Part shown: positions 22,596-34,690 of the stretch, piece by piece | How positions within the stretch are numbered: the first letter of the stretch is position 1 | How the letters are laid out: every line of letters begins with the position of its first letter | Source: Apiospora phragmitis | Lineage: Eukaryota; Ascomycota; Sordariomycetes; Amphisphaeriales; Apiosporaceae | Length of the DNA: 64,000 nt | Assembly: GCA_038363925.1 (NCBI GenBank) | Contig: JAQQWL010000002.1 | Span: forward strand, 3,410,001 to 3,474,000 | Reading direction: 5' to 3' | The notes under the pieces: model-generated | The model's database searches: none | Told to the model about the DNA's origin: nothing | What the model saw: only the letters and a program-made list of their open reading frames with translations | Program-made: the position numbers and the translations under genes

Positions 22596-23623
22596 CTATT
22601 TCATGAACTCGGCAGCCTGCTCCTTGTACTCCTCGCGCCAGCGACTCAGCGGCGGCCTCCCGTTGATAACGTCGCCGCCGCTCCACGCCATGCGCTTCTT
22701 GTCCATCCCTTCGGTGACCTCGTTGTCGGGGCATATGACCCAGAACTGCTTCTCGGTCATCTTCTTCTCGAGGTACTCGACCACGTCCTCGGGCCACCAC
22801 GGCGCATCGGGCTTCTTCTTGCCGTCGGCGGCCCCGGCGGCAGCAGCCGTGTCGCGGCCGCCGCCCGGTTGGCCGCCCGCCAGCCCCGTCCACGTCCACC
22901 CGGGTACGAGGAGGTGCACCGAGACGGACGGGTGGTCGGCCCGCAGGTCGTACGAGAGCTGCTCGGCCAGCGACTTGACGGCCGCCTTGGACGCGTTGTA
23001 CGCCGGGTTGCCCGGCGGGTTGGTGATGCCCTGCTTGGAGCCCGTGATGACGATGGCCGACGACGGCTCTGTCTCTGTCTCTGCCTTTGAGGACGACGAC
23101 TTGATCAAGGGGAGGAGGTGGGTGATGCCGTGGACTACGCCGAAGATGTTGACGTTGAGGATTTTCTCGAAACCCTCGGGCGAGTCGAAGCTGTGCTTGG
23201 CGCCGGTGCCGGCGTTGAGGGCCAGGAGATTGATTTTGCCTTTTGGTCGTGTTAGCATGCATAGCAATGAAGTTGCTGGTTTCTTCGTTGCCTTTTTCAA
23301 GCACACTACCCCTCACGTCGTGCCACACATATATATACCCAGATGTAGAGGGAACAGAGAAAAACTACCATCAAAGTCCTTCTGCATCTTCCTCCTTGAA
23401 GCCCGCCCAGTCCGCCGCCCTTGCTCACATCCATCTGGTAGGTAGCGGCCACGTCTGCGGGGACCTTGGCCAGCAGCTCAGTGTTCCAGTCGGCCACCAG
23501 GACCTTCATCCCGTAGCCGGCGCATTTCTTGGCCAGGGCCAGGCCGATGCCGCTCGCGCCGCCGGTGATGACGGCCGTGTTGCCGGTTTTGAAGATTGCA
23601 GATGATGACGATGATGATGCCAT
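22596..23623 (-). CDS. Short-chain dehydrogenase/reductase (two frameshifts)
   Basis: A Rossmann-fold NAD(P)-dependent oxidoreductase of the classical SDR family. Exons are 23369-23623 and 22596-23239 (intron 23240-23368, phase 1). The cofactor motif TGGASGIG is at residues 20-27, 'VLVADWN' marks strand 2, 'LALNAGTG' carries the NAG motif, and YNASK gives the catalytic Tyr and Lys with the preceding Ser in 'VITGSKQG'. The C-terminal region 'WPEDVVEYLEKKM' and 'FWVICPDNEVT' resembles a fungal subgroup whose substrate is unknown. Two extra G bases on the coding strand, at about 23418-23420 and 23389-23395, shift the frame twice between 'MDVSK' and 'KMQKDFDGKINLL'. Removing both gives 298 residues and restores 'AADWAGFKEK'-like text. 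Being non-essential, this gene could be a true pseudogene, but the pattern matches the homopolymer slips elsewhere in the window. Confidence 0.8.
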
Positions 23624-24275
23624 TGTGCTCTTATTGTTTACACAGGTATGGGCTTTCTGTGGTTTCTCTCTTCTTTTTCTCTTGGTAAGACCTTTGGAAG
23701 CTTGTCCTTTTGCTCGGCTTTAAGCTATAGTAATCGCCGTAAGAGTTGGAGACTATTAAACCTCGTCTTGGATATATATACTTGCACATGTAAACGTCAG
23801 CCCTAGAGGGAGTTGCCCCACTCGACATGCATAGGGGCTTGGACTTGTAGGTATGATGACATACATTCATTACCAGTTCGACTTGTGGCTGCTAAGGTTA
23901 ATAGGATAGTTCCAGCCTGGGAACATGGGATCTCGATAACATGGAAGCGGTTTCATATATAGTATATCTTGAGAACGAAAGGCCACAAATACCATCCATA
24001 GCTCAACTTTTCATTATTCATTAGACCTGCCTTAAACGCCTAGCTACATGCATCGTAATGATTTCGCCGTCGGGGCTGCTTTTGCAAGTCTACCGCGCGC
24101 ATCACGCCTGCGGCCTCCCCTTACATTCTGCCACCATGTTTTGGTAGCTGATGGCCCTCTGCCGCGACGACGTGCACCCTGCAAGGTACAAGACCATAAG
24201 TTCTCCTCGGATCCATATTACAGATGGTCGTGTATTATAAGAGGTCGCCTAGTAACCGCCAAACTCGTAGGTCGG
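23624..24275. other. Intergenic region
   Basis: 652 bp upstream of the dehydrogenase and downstream of hymA, both on the minus strand. It should include the dehydrogenase promoter. No gene or repeat is seen. Confidence 0.45.
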
Positions 24276-25599
24276 CTAGGGGCCCTGGGGCATCTGCCTC
24301 GCCGGCGGGACGGGGTTGGGTGGCATATTCCGGATCTGCTTGATGAGGAACTCTCTTTCATCAATGAACTGTTCGTCGTCTGTACGGTCCTCCAGAAAGT
24401 GGCTTAGAAAATTCAGCAGCTTGTCCCTGTTCATCAACAGGATCTTCTGTACTGCGACCGACTTATGAGGATTCGCAACGAAAACCTTGAAAACATGGAA
24501 ACCCTCATATTGGACCATTTTCCTATCGTCGCGCAGTAGATTCATGCAGATTTTGAGATGTTCGCCGCGGTCTACGTAAGCCGTCATGACATTGTAGTTG
24601 GAGCGGTCGAGCAATATCTCGCCGAGCAACTTGATGGACTGACGCTTCGTGACATAGCTATTTGATTGAACCAGAACATGGTTATACCTGTCAAAGAATA
24701 GCTCGAAATTGACAGCCAGGTAGCGCGGCACAAGATCTTTGTGCTTCGTCAAAAGTTCCTATGCGAGCAGGTGAGCAGTTGAAACAAATCAATGGGCCGG
24801 TGACCTTACCCTGAATGTGGTGAATGCATCAGCAGCGACCTCGAATGAGCTCTTGTCAATCCAGTCGAAGAATCTCCAGAACACGCCACTGCCGCTCTGT
24901 GGCCGCTCCCTTTCAATAGCTGTTACCCCCTTTAGACTCGAACCGGGCTCCTCTCCATCATCATACAGTATAATGGCCGCCGCAGCTTCACTCTTGAGCA
25001 CTTCGCGCAGTACCGACCCGGCAGGCGTGGCGCTTTCCTTGTGCTCGTAGCCACGACATAATTCCAGCAAGACTTGCGGCTTGTTGTTGACTACGTAGCT
25101 CAGTGCGACGGGATCGGTCTTGGGGGATGCGGTTGGCGGTCGGAAGCGAAACACGTAGGAGAAGATCACTTGGGTGTCTTTCCGCGATTCGAAGGGCAAG
25201 CGCCAGAGGTGTTGGGCAAGCAGCAGTAGTAGGTCCTCCTCTATCAGGCCTTGCACCAACTGATATACCTGGTCAGGTGTACTGTCGGACTCTGGCGAGG
25301 CAACAAGAAGTGTAAGCAGCACTCCGTTACAAATTGGTCCGCGAAAGACAATTAATTGACCGACCTGGTGTCCCTTGGAGTATAAGTTTCATCTGACTGA
25401 GTACCTTGGCCAACTCCTCGGCCTACATAGCACAGCCCCTGCATGTCAGCCCTGTAGTAACCATTGAAACAAAGACAGTGGGTACGAGGTGAACACCCAC
25501 CTTGCCGGGGACTTCGAGCTTGAGTACATGCTCGCGAGCTTGCTTGGACAAGTCGAGTGTGTTGGTTCGAGTGCGCGCGCGGCCGAAGAGGAAGGACAT
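24276..25599 (-). CDS. hymA: Mo25/Hym1 family scaffold protein
   Basis: Homologue of Mo25 (CAB39), yeast Hym1 and Aspergillus HymA: an armadillo-like helical scaffold that activates germinal-centre kinases in the MOR/RAM morphogenesis pathway at growth sites. Four exons encode 373 residues, matching the family: 25501-25599, 25365-25422, 24810-25291 and 24276-24758. The introns have clean phases. The N-terminus MSFLFGRARTRT is the family start. Internal blocks include 'KLILQGTPES', 'VFWRFFDWIDKSSFEVAADAF', 'FFDRYNHVLVQSNSYVTKRQS' and 'KLLGEILLDRSNYNVMTAYV'. The C-terminus ends in the usual Pro-rich tail after 'DEREFLIKQIRNMPP'. It is divergent from the isoleucyl-tRNA synthetase gene over about 1 kb. 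No frameshift. Confidence 0.93.
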
Positions 25600-26642
25600 G
25601 ATTGCGGAGATTGGTCTGGGGGGCGCTTTGTGGGTGAGTTCCAGGCGGTGCCCAACCTTGAGAGCTGCAGAGCGGTGGAGGGTGCAGGTAGAGAGACGGT
25701 CCAAGAAAGTCGACTTGAGCGACTAACACCACAGGGAAGACGACAGGATCGCAGCAGGTAGAGTCAAACCCTGGGGCAAGGGGTGCATTAAAAGAATTAG
25801 CTGCAGGAGAAACTCTGCGGGAAATAGTAAAAGAAGAGGCGACGCAGGTCTAAACTAAGAACAAGCCCGGCCAAGATGTCCCGTTGCGTTGCTGTTTATT
25901 TCAAGTTGTCTTGGGGAGGGGGGGGTGTTGTTATTTACTTTCGATTCAATGGTAGGCAAGTTGAAACATGCACTTCCTGGGTAGCAGTGCGCAATAAGGC
26001 CCCGACTCTGCCAATGACGGGTAATACTGGAAGTATTAGTACAACGGCTTCTGGGGGTTAAACTGGGATATCGCTTACCTTATGTATCGCTCGCCGTGGG
26101 GCATATCAACTTGGACTCGGGCAAGTAAGTATCTACATAGAGTGTTAAGTACTTCAGGCGTCATGGCCAGTCCTCGATCTGTCTGTCGAAGCCTCAAAAG
26201 CACTCTGCTGTGTCCTCGAATTGGGATATCAATAGTCGGTTGATATAGGCAGGTCGTGAGTTGAACTATTGGTTGTTATAATTTGCAACAGCATTTGGCG
26301 ACACGACAGGACTTTGTCAGTACCTCATTGACTGTAGCAAAGGTACCTGAGCGAGGGGCAGCCCAACTACATGTACCTACCCCCCGCCAGTGCATAAAAG
26401 TCCGAAAGTCGTCTTATTCCAGTCATAAGCGGTTTGACTCACAAATCCTACTACCCCACCAAGGATTTTCCACGGAAGGTGGGATGTACATAAGATCGTG
26501 CCCTTCGATTCACCATTCCTAGGCAGCACTGAGGCTTCCGATTCCGCTTTGCGACAGGAATCACAATTGCAACCCGAAGGCTCTCTGGTAGCTGCGATCA
26601 CATTGGCCCATTCGTCTGTTACCTCCCGACAGACGTTTCAAT
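25600..26642. promoter_or_regulatory. Divergent intergenic region between hymA and ILS1
   Basis: 1,043 bp separating two start codons on opposite strands. It should contain both promoters. A G9 run lies at 25915-25925. No gene is supported and no specific factor site is claimed. Confidence 0.4.
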
Positions 26643-29600
26643 ATGTCTATCGACTTCCCCAAGTCAGAGCTCGAGGTCATCCAGAAGTGGAGGGAGTGGG
26701 ATGCCTTCCAACGCCAGGTATGGCTGCCCGCCAAATCTGGTAAATACGCACACGATAATCACAGAGACTAACAACATGTTCATCACCAGGTCGAATTGAC
26801 AGGGAAAGCCTCGCTACACCTTCTACGATGGCCCGCCCTTCGCGACCGGTCTTCCGCACTATGGCCATCTTCTCGCCTCCACCATCAAGGACATCATCCC
26901 TAGATATTGGTCAATGAAGGGCTTCCATGTCGAGAGACGTTTCGGTTGGGACACGCACGGTCTGCCCATCGAACATGAGATCGACAAGAAGTTCGGCATC
27001 ACCGGCAAGCAGGCCGTCATGGAGATGGGCTTGGAAAAGTACAATGCCGAGTGCCGCGCTATCGTGATGCGATACAGAGAGGAATGGCGTCATACCATTG
27101 AGCGTCTGGGTCGCTGGATCGACTTCGACAACGACTACAAGGTGATTCTTGGCGCTACACTTACCTCACGGGAGGGTAACTAACATTTACTCAGACAATG
27201 GACTTGACTTTCATGGAGACGGATTGGTGGGTCTTCAAGCAGCTCTTCGAAAAGGGCTCGGTATACCAGGGCTACAAAGTCATGCCCTATTCCTGTGCTC
27301 TTACGACGGCTCTGTCGAATTTCGAGTCCAATCAGAACTACCAAGATGTGACGGATCCCGCAGTGGTCGTCTCATTCCCTCTTCTTAGCGATCCCAAGAC
27401 TCACCTCTTGGCGTGGACGACAACCCCGTGGACCCTGCCCACCCATCTGGGCCTTGCAGTGCATCCGGAGTTTGAATACCTCAAAATCACCGACGACAAG
27501 TCTGGCAACAACTACATCATCCTCGAGAAGCTATTGACCACAATCTACAAGGAACCCAAGAAGGCGAAATACAAGGTGGTGGAGAAGATCAAGGGTAAGG
27601 ACATGTTGGGCTGGGAATACGAGCCTCTCTTCGATTATCTCAACGCCGACTTCAAAGGTATCGCATTCAAGGTCCTCAATGCGGACTATGTCACCGATGA
27701 TAGTGGTACTGGTATCGTTCACCAGGCTCCTGCTTTTGGTGAGGACGATTACAACGTGGCCATTGCTGCCGGTATCATCAACGAAACCCGCCCGCCGCCA
27801 GATTTCCTTGATGAGAAGGGTGTCTTCACCGAGAAGGCGAAGGAATTTGCTGGCATGCACTGCAAGGAGGCCGACAAGCACATCATCAAGCACCTGAAGG
27901 GTATTGGAAGAGTTGTGGCCGACGCCCAACTAAGGCATTCTTACCCCCTGTGCTACCGGTCGGATACACCTCTGATCTATCGTGCCGTCCCATCTTGGTT
28001 TATCCGTGTCCCCGAGATCATCCCTCAAATGTTGAAGAACATCGAGGGAACTCATTGGGTTCCTAACTTTGTGAAGGAGAACCGCTTCGCCAACTGGATC
28101 AAGAATGCCCGCGATTGGAATGTCTCACGTAATCGATACTGGGGAACGCCGCTGCCGGTCTGGATGAGCGACGATAAGGAGGAAATGATCTGCATTGGCA
28201 GTGTTGAGGAGCTCAAGCAGCTTAGTGGCTATGAGGGAGAGATAACAGACATTCATCGGGATAAGGTCGACCACATCACCATCCCCAGCAAACAAGGCCG
28301 AGGAGAACTGAAGCGTGTCGAGGGTGTCTTCGATTGCTGGTTCGAGTCTGGAAGCATGCCTTATGCCAGCCAGCATTATCCTTTCGAAAACAAGGATAAG
28401 CTGAAGGACGGTTTCCCAGGCGACTTCATCGCCGAAGGTCTTGACCAGACGAGAGGTTGGTTCTACACGCTGCTTGTGCTAGGCACTCACCTGTTTGGAG
28501 TGTCCCCTTTCAAGAACTGTGTCGTCAACGGCATGGTCCTCGCCGAAGATGGAAAGAAAATGTCCAAGAGACTCAAGAACTACCCGGATCCTAGCCACAT
28601 TTTCGAGAAGTACGGCTCGGATGCGCTTCGACTATACATGATCAACTCGCCGGTTGTCCGTGCCGAACCCCTAAGGTTCAAGGAGTCAGGTGTCAAGGAA
28701 GTCGTTCAAAAAGTACTGCTTCCCCTCTGGAACAGTTACAAGTTCTTTGAGGGACAGGTGGCACTCCTAAAGAAGGTCGAGGATATTGATTATCTCTTCG
28801 ACCCGAAGATGGAGAGCTCAAACGAGAACGTTATGGATAAATGGATTCTTGCCAGTTGCCAGAGTCTGCTTCAGTTTGTCAACGAAGAGATGTCAGGTAA
28901 GTCACAGTGTTGGGCGTATTGATAACTTTGGACAGACAGACTGACACTATGGTTTTTTTCTAGCTTACCGCCTCTACACCGTTGTCCCTAGACTATTGGA
29001 GCTCATTGATAATACGACAAACTGGTACATCCGATTCAACCGAAAGCGCCTCAAGGGTGAGTATGGAGTAGACGACACCAAACACGCGCTGAACACTCTC
29101 TTCGAGGTTCTGTTCACCCTATGCCGAGGACTGGCCCCCTTCACGCCTTTCATCACGGAGACCATCTACTCCAAGCTCCTGCCTCACATTCCTAAGGATC
29201 TGCAAGCAAAGGACCCTCGCAGTGTGCATTTCCTGGAGTTCCCCCGATGTCAGGCAAGAACTCTTCAACCCCGTCATTGAAAGGCAAGTCGGCCGGATGC
29301 AAAAGGTCATTGAGCTGGCCAGAGTGTCGAGAGAACGGAGGACTCTGGGACTGAAGACCCCCTTGAAGACCCTTGTCGTTCTCCACCGCAGCCAAGAGTA
29401 CCTCGATGATGTCAAGTCCCTTGAATCCTATATCACCGAGGAGCTTAATGTCCGCGACTTGGTATTGACTACGGACGAGGCCAAGTACAATGTTCAGTAC
29501 AGTGTACAGGCTGACTGGCCGGTGCTGGGTAAGAAGCTCAAGAAGGACATGGGCAAGGTCAAGAAGGCGCTACCGAATATTACAAACGACCAAGTCCGTC

Positions 29601-30073
29601 AGTACACCGTTGACAAGTACATTGTGGTGGATGGCATTCGGTTAGAAGAGGGTGACTTGGTGGTCAAGAGAGGCCTGGCCCAAGACGAGTCGTCCAAGAA
29701 TCTCGAGACCAACACGGACCAAGATGTCCTCACCATTCTCGACTCGGAGCTCTACGCCGAGCTTGCCCAGGAAGGTGTGGCGCGAGAGATTATTAACCGG
29801 GTGCAGCGGCTTCGAAAGAAGGCTGGTCTCCAGCCAACCGATGATGTTAAGATGGAATACAAGATCCTATCCGACCCAGAAAACATCGGACTTGCTGATG
29901 TCTTTACAAGTCAGACAAAATCAATGGAGAAGGTTCTGCGTAGACCACTCGACAAGCACGAGGCTACACATGTAGATGGCGAGATTCCAGAGAAGAAAGA
30001 AGAGGGTATCATCGCAGAGGAGGAACAAGAGGTACAAAAGGCTACCTTCTTGCTTAGGTTGTTGAAGATGTAA
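26643..30073 (+). CDS. ILS1: Isoleucyl-tRNA synthetase, cytoplasmic (two frameshifts)
   Basis: Class I synthetase that charges tRNA-Ile in the cytosol. Exons are 26643-26717, 26790-27141, 27195-28896 and 28964-30073. The introns are short (72, 53 and 67 nt). The start [16 protein letters not shown] is usual for the fungal cytosolic enzyme, with no targeting peptide. The HIGH motif appears as PHYGH in '[11 protein letters not shown]' and KMSKS as '[10 protein letters not shown]', with the editing domain (for example '[19 protein letters not shown]') between them. The anticodon-binding helices and a C-terminal extension follow, ending '[12 protein letters not shown]'. Two extra bases break the frame: one in 26802-26807 (GGGAAA) just before '[12 protein letters not shown]', and one in the C run 29241-29245 between 'VHFLEFP' and '[10 protein letters not shown]'. 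Allowing for them gives 1,078 residues. The enzyme is essential, so genuine inactivation is unlikely. Confidence 0.93.
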
Positions 30074-30208
30074 GGTCGTCGGCCTTTCTCAATCCATAGA
30101 TAGAGCTCGCAATACAGGAACAACCATGTATGAAAGCAGAGGACACGGAAAACAAGTAGATTACGGGCCAAACACCGGCTTGAATATATTGAGATTGATG
30201 ATTGAGTT

Positions 30209-30505
30209 CTATTTCTTTTTCGAAGCCTTCTGGGACTACGGTTAATCAGCAGCTCATATATATAAGACCCGAGTGGTCGGAGGCTCACCAAATAGCAGTC
30301 CTTAAGCTTCATAAACTCAGCAACACACTTGTCCTTATGTACCGAATTGTAATCGGCGACAATGCATTTTCCATATACAGCTGCCTGTCCAGATTCGAAG
30401 GTTAGGCGGAGTAATTGTGAGTGCCAACTGAAGACTACACACCTCAGGAGAGCATTGGGAAACAGCTGCGGCAAACTTCTGGATAGGTCGTGTGCGGGTG
30501 GGCAT
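30209..30505 (-). CDS. Small twin CX9C protein, NDUFAF8-like complex I assembly factor
   Basis: Three short exons, 30443-30505, 30289-30384 and 30209-30229, encode 59 residues. Introns are 30385-30442 (donor GTGTGT) and 30230-30288 (donor GTGAGC), both phase 0. The product starts MPTRTRPIQKFAAAVSQC. It contains C-SPEAAVYGK-C and C-VAEFMKLKD-C, each with exactly nine residues between the cysteines, and it ends KASKKK. Twin CX9C helices are oxidised by Mia40 in the mitochondrial intermembrane space. The 'AAVYGKC' block and length match NDUFAF8, which works with NDUFAF5 in assembling respiratory complex I. The family call is by motif and length. Each exon is too short to show as a conspicuous frame. 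It is convergent with ILS1 (136 bp apart) and divergent from SFI1. Confidence 0.83.
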
Positions 30506-31032
30506 CGTAGCTTCGCTTTAGGATGAGAGTCCTCCGATCTATGCTGTCCTTATTTCCGAGAAATAGGTAACCAGGTATCCAGGTATGGCAGCAAGTCTCG
30601 CGCACCTTGACGGCTAGAGATAGGCAGTGATAGGGATGGATGGTGACGGTGTCATTCTTGTTTTCCGCTTGTCGTACAGTACATGCGTAGTGCGTAGTGG
30701 GGGTTGGCCTGGGGTTGCTGGATTTAGTGGTGGTCGGTGGTCGGTCCACTCGCTTGTTAGGCCAGTCAGTCCTCCGTATACGCGCCTCTAATTGACTGCC
30801 GACGCGTTGTGCCAATGGAATTTCCAAAAGTCAGCATGCAATTTCTAGGCCACCCAGTCTGCTCCTGACCAACAACTGCAGCTTGCTACGACCATGATGT
30901 TGTCGCTGGCGACTGCTCTCTTCCTCTTTTGAGCCCTGCTATCATAACGTTTCAAAACTGCTTCACGCCATCCAGTTCGAGCAGTTCTATCGAGAGGATA
31001 ATGCTCGCTGCACTAATTGCTACCTCTTCAAC
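30506..31032. promoter_or_regulatory. Divergent intergenic region between the NDUFAF8-like gene and SFI1
   Basis: 527 bp between opposite start codons. It should carry both promoters. No distinct factor site is claimed. Confidence 0.4.
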
Positions 31033-34000
31033 ATGGCCAGTGGCTCTGACCCTGGCTCGCTCTCTACTATTCCCGAGATAACAAGCTCCGAAGAACAGAG
31101 TCATCACTTCTCCGCGAACAAAACCCCGGGCCACAACTCCCATGCGCCCGCAATGGTTGGGCCTGCGCCCCAGGACTTCCACGACAACGAGCTCCAACTT
31201 ATCTTCGAAGTCGTCCAACGAGCCGAGCAATTACTCCCTAGCGCTGGCACCGCTGTGACCGCCTTGTACGCAGCAAACTCAGAGATCTGTAATAAGCAAG
31301 GGCTGAAGACCGAGGTCGACCAGCGAAAAGCCACCCTCTTTTTCAAGCTCGGGAGCCGCACGTATGCAGAGACGCTCCGAGGATCGTTCGAGGAGTGGCT
31401 ACGCCGCATGAACTGCACCATCCGATTCGACGACAATGAATATCCAGACAACGATTCATTCTAGTGATACACACGATGACGACTTCTCTTCGAGATCCGA
31501 CCATCCGGACCTAGCCTACGATGCAGACGGAGCCACCGACTCCGACGACGACACTAGTGATCGCCTAGACGAGGATGATGAAACTGACGCAGAAGAGGGC
31601 GATGGGGCCCCTAAGGATGCGAGTCCTCGTGCGCAGAAACATGACGCTGAACGTGGTTCGCCAGCAGGGCCTGAGAGTTTCCTTGAAAGAAGTGCGATTG
31701 CTTTCGAGAACCATCGCGCTAAATTCGCCGCTGTCAGCAATATTCAGCAATGGCAGGCTCGATCGTCTGGCCTGCAGATGCAGCTGGAAATGTTCCACGA
31801 TGCTAGGGAGGCGGATTTTATCGAGACGGCTGAAGACAGATTTCTGTACTGGAAAGACGCCGCTGCCGAGCTTGAAGAGGCCCCTGTCAGTCACATACCT
31901 TCGAACGTCTACTCAAAGCGCATTGAAACGATAGCATGTCGGACTTATGAAATACTGACAAACAAGAAGGTTCTGGCTCGGTGGCGGCGGCAATGCGCGA
32001 AGGAACCACCTGAACCGCTTAAGGAACCCCCAGAAGAAGAGTACGAGGAAGAAATGGCAGGAGACTTGTACCTATCTAAGCTTGCGGTACGAGCTCACGA
32101 GACCCTCATGAAGTCTCGCGTGTTCACTCGGTGGTCCAACAGAGCATCCGAGGAGGAGGACAAAGCCCGTGTCGCCCTCCGGGCTCACGAGATGGGGCTC
32201 AAGTCTAAAGCTTTTGGTGTACGGCCCAGGTTGGAAGTTTTAGCACTAGCTTTGCAGCAACGAATGCTGTCAAACGACGGCTTAGTTTCGCCCATTGACA
32301 TGCCGGAGAGGCCGGCTTCAGCCCCGGTGGAATCGACCGCATCTCCTCTAGGATCGCCTCTCCCACCAGCCGCTCAGCTTGCAAAGAGTGACGATGCGTT
32401 ACCTCAAGCCACCGATGATGTGCAAGACGAGCCAGAGGAGGACGAACGTACGATGCTCGCCAGAAGACATATCCTGCGGATGCGCTTCTTCCGTGCCTGG
32501 GCAGAATACACACAGACGCACACCGAAAAGGTCAAGGGTCATGTCATGCATGCAACTTTCGACTCGTGGCGTGGCAAGTCTGGTGACATGGATGACAAAG
32601 TATGCATGTACGCTCAGCAACATGAGCAGGTCAACGCCAAAGCTACATTACATAAGTGGATTGCCACTGCTTCGGAGTCTGCCGGCTGGAATGCAAGGGC
32701 AGAGGAAATGGAAAAGCGAACCCGGGTCGAAGGTGTTCTAAAGCCATGGCTTGCCCAAGCTCGTGCAGGACGCAGACTGGAAGAGAAGAAGGGTGGTGAC
32801 TTCTGGCAATGGTATAACACACCTTTGCGCGATGTAGCGTTTGACAGGGCCGCTAGTTTATATCACGAAGATCGCACGAAACGCGAGACCATCTCAAAAT
32901 GGAGACTCGCGGCCGAGGAGGCGAAAATGAGAGGAGATATGCGACAAGACTGGGCATCCAGAGCTGATTACTATCGTGCCGTAACAACAACCCTACGTAC
33001 TTGGAAAGCACAAGCTCGAGAGCACGCAATTCACGCGTCTATGAAGGAGGATGTCTTCGGCACTTGGCGACAACTCAGCGCTGGGGACCTCCCACAACAG
33101 CAACAGATGCAGTCGTTTGCTGAACGGGCAGACTTCTTCTACAAGATGACGGATATACTTCCAGCTTGGCAATCTGTTACAGATGAAGCTAGCAACAGAC
33201 AGCAGCAGCTTGAGGAGTACAGCGAGCGTGCAAATTTCTACTACAGGGCTCGCGAAACGGTGCTTTTATGGAGATCTTTAGCCAAGAAGAGGCGGAAAGC
33301 AAGATTCAAAGAAGCCCATCTGGAGGTTCGCCGGAGAGTTAAAAGAGGAATGGGAGAGTATTGCATTGCTCAATGGCGGGATAAGCTACACACAAGCTTT
33401 GATCGCTACGAGCAGATGAATGTAGCTTTAGAAGATGCCGTTGCTGGTCGCGAGTATGTAACGACTGCGGAAACATTCGACGCTTGGAGAAGACGAGCGC
33501 AGGAAAAGACACAACTGAGCTTGATCAGCAGCGATGCTATTAAGCAACGAACCATCGACACTTGGAGAGAACGGCATTCGACTGCCCAGGATATGAAGTT
33601 CGAGGCCGGGCAGTACCGGAAGAATCGGAGCCTGGGCAAGGCCCTCAGAGGTGGAATCTCAACTCACTCCAGATCAGCAGCCGCAGACATACAGTGGATA
33701 ATATCCGGGAGAAGAGTGGCCGCAGATTACTTCGGCAACGTTTTGAATCGTGGCACGGGAGTGCTGTGGACAAGCTTGTGCCGGATTTGCTCCCGAGGGC
33801 AACGCGGATATCGTGGAGGATGCGCAGCAGCAGACCTTGCGTCTTCAGTCAAGGAGTCTCCTTTTCTCATCATGGCGAGCTACAGCGACTAGAGAACCGC
33901 CACCACCTCGGTTCCAAGATCTGCGGGACGATGAGGTGGCTGAGGACGTGGCCGAGGAGGAGCCGAGTCCGGAATCGGAGCCGGAATTCGGGGCGGGCAC

Positions 34001-34208
34001 ACCGTATGCTCCTACCCCAGGCAGGCCACAGTTATTGCTTGGGTCCTTTGGGAGACAGCAAACCACTACTCCACTTGCCCCCGTGCCTAATCGACAGGCG
34101 GCGTGGCAGGCAAGGGATTCGATCCTAGGAGGGTCCGCCATTGAAATGAGAGCCAATCGCGCGGGTGCCCGGTCGAGACGAAACCTACGGGTGTCTTGGG
34201 CACAATAA
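31033..34208 (+). CDS. SFI1: SFI1-like centrin-binding spindle-pole protein (three frameshifts)
   Basis: Half-bridge component needed for spindle pole body duplication, binding centrin/Cdc31 along a long helix. No intron is evident. After an N-terminal domain ('VQRAEQLLPSAGTAVTALYA', 'TLRGSFEEWLRRM') and an acidic linker, the middle consists of many repeats of about 23-35 residues with a hydrophobic-Trp core, such as 'VLARWRRQC', 'FTRWSNRA', 'LHKWIATASE', 'ISKWRLAAEE', 'LRTWKAQARE', 'FGTWRQLSAGD' and 'IAQWRDKLHT', the Sfi1 centrin-binding pattern. The C-terminus ends 'NLRVSWAQ' after a Pro-rich tail. Frame breaks: one extra base at about 31455-31463, just at an in-frame TAG, one missing base at about 33641-33652, and one missing C at about 33792-33798. 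Allowing for these gives 1,058 residues. Confidence 0.85.
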
Positions 34209-34690
34209 GTTTCTGCATTGTAGGGATTTGGGTTTAAGACATTGTGATGGTTGGAACACAGGCGTAAGATTATGGGACAGGAACAAATCTGCATGAGTAG
34301 GCGTCGGAATATTTGATACCCCATTGGTTATAGGCGGTTACTAGTTAGTCATATAGAGATGAAGATCCAATATAGCATATCCCTTTTTCAGGCTCCTAAT
34401 GCGATGGTATATCTTCGACTCTTTTCTGTCCCCAGGAGATGTAAGTGAAGTACTGAGAAAGGGCATTGAAAGGAACCGAGCTTGTTGCCGTTGTACTTCG
34501 GTAAATAGATTGGTATCGCGGATGGGGTAAGATGGTATGATAATAATATAGTTCGTAAATGCTACGGCGCAGAAGCCGAAAGCCGAAATCTACATTGCCG
34601 CTACATATGCATATCCAATATCTACACACTATTCTCAGAAGGCAACTTGATAATAACAGTGAATTTCTAGTCTTATATTGCCCTCTCAGG
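34209..34690. other. Intergenic region
   Basis: 482 bp between SFI1 and the Zn2Cys6 gene, both on the plus strand. It should hold the SFI1 3' end and the next promoter. Nothing else is seen. Confidence 0.45.

Noticed and set aside
22579..23328. 249-codon minus-strand frame rich in Arg and Gly
   Set aside because: It overlaps the dehydrogenase in another frame, without domains.
29911..30474. 187-codon minus-strand frame
   Set aside because: It is mostly an antisense read of ILS1 plus intron sequence. Only the middle is coding, in the spliced NDUFAF8-like gene.
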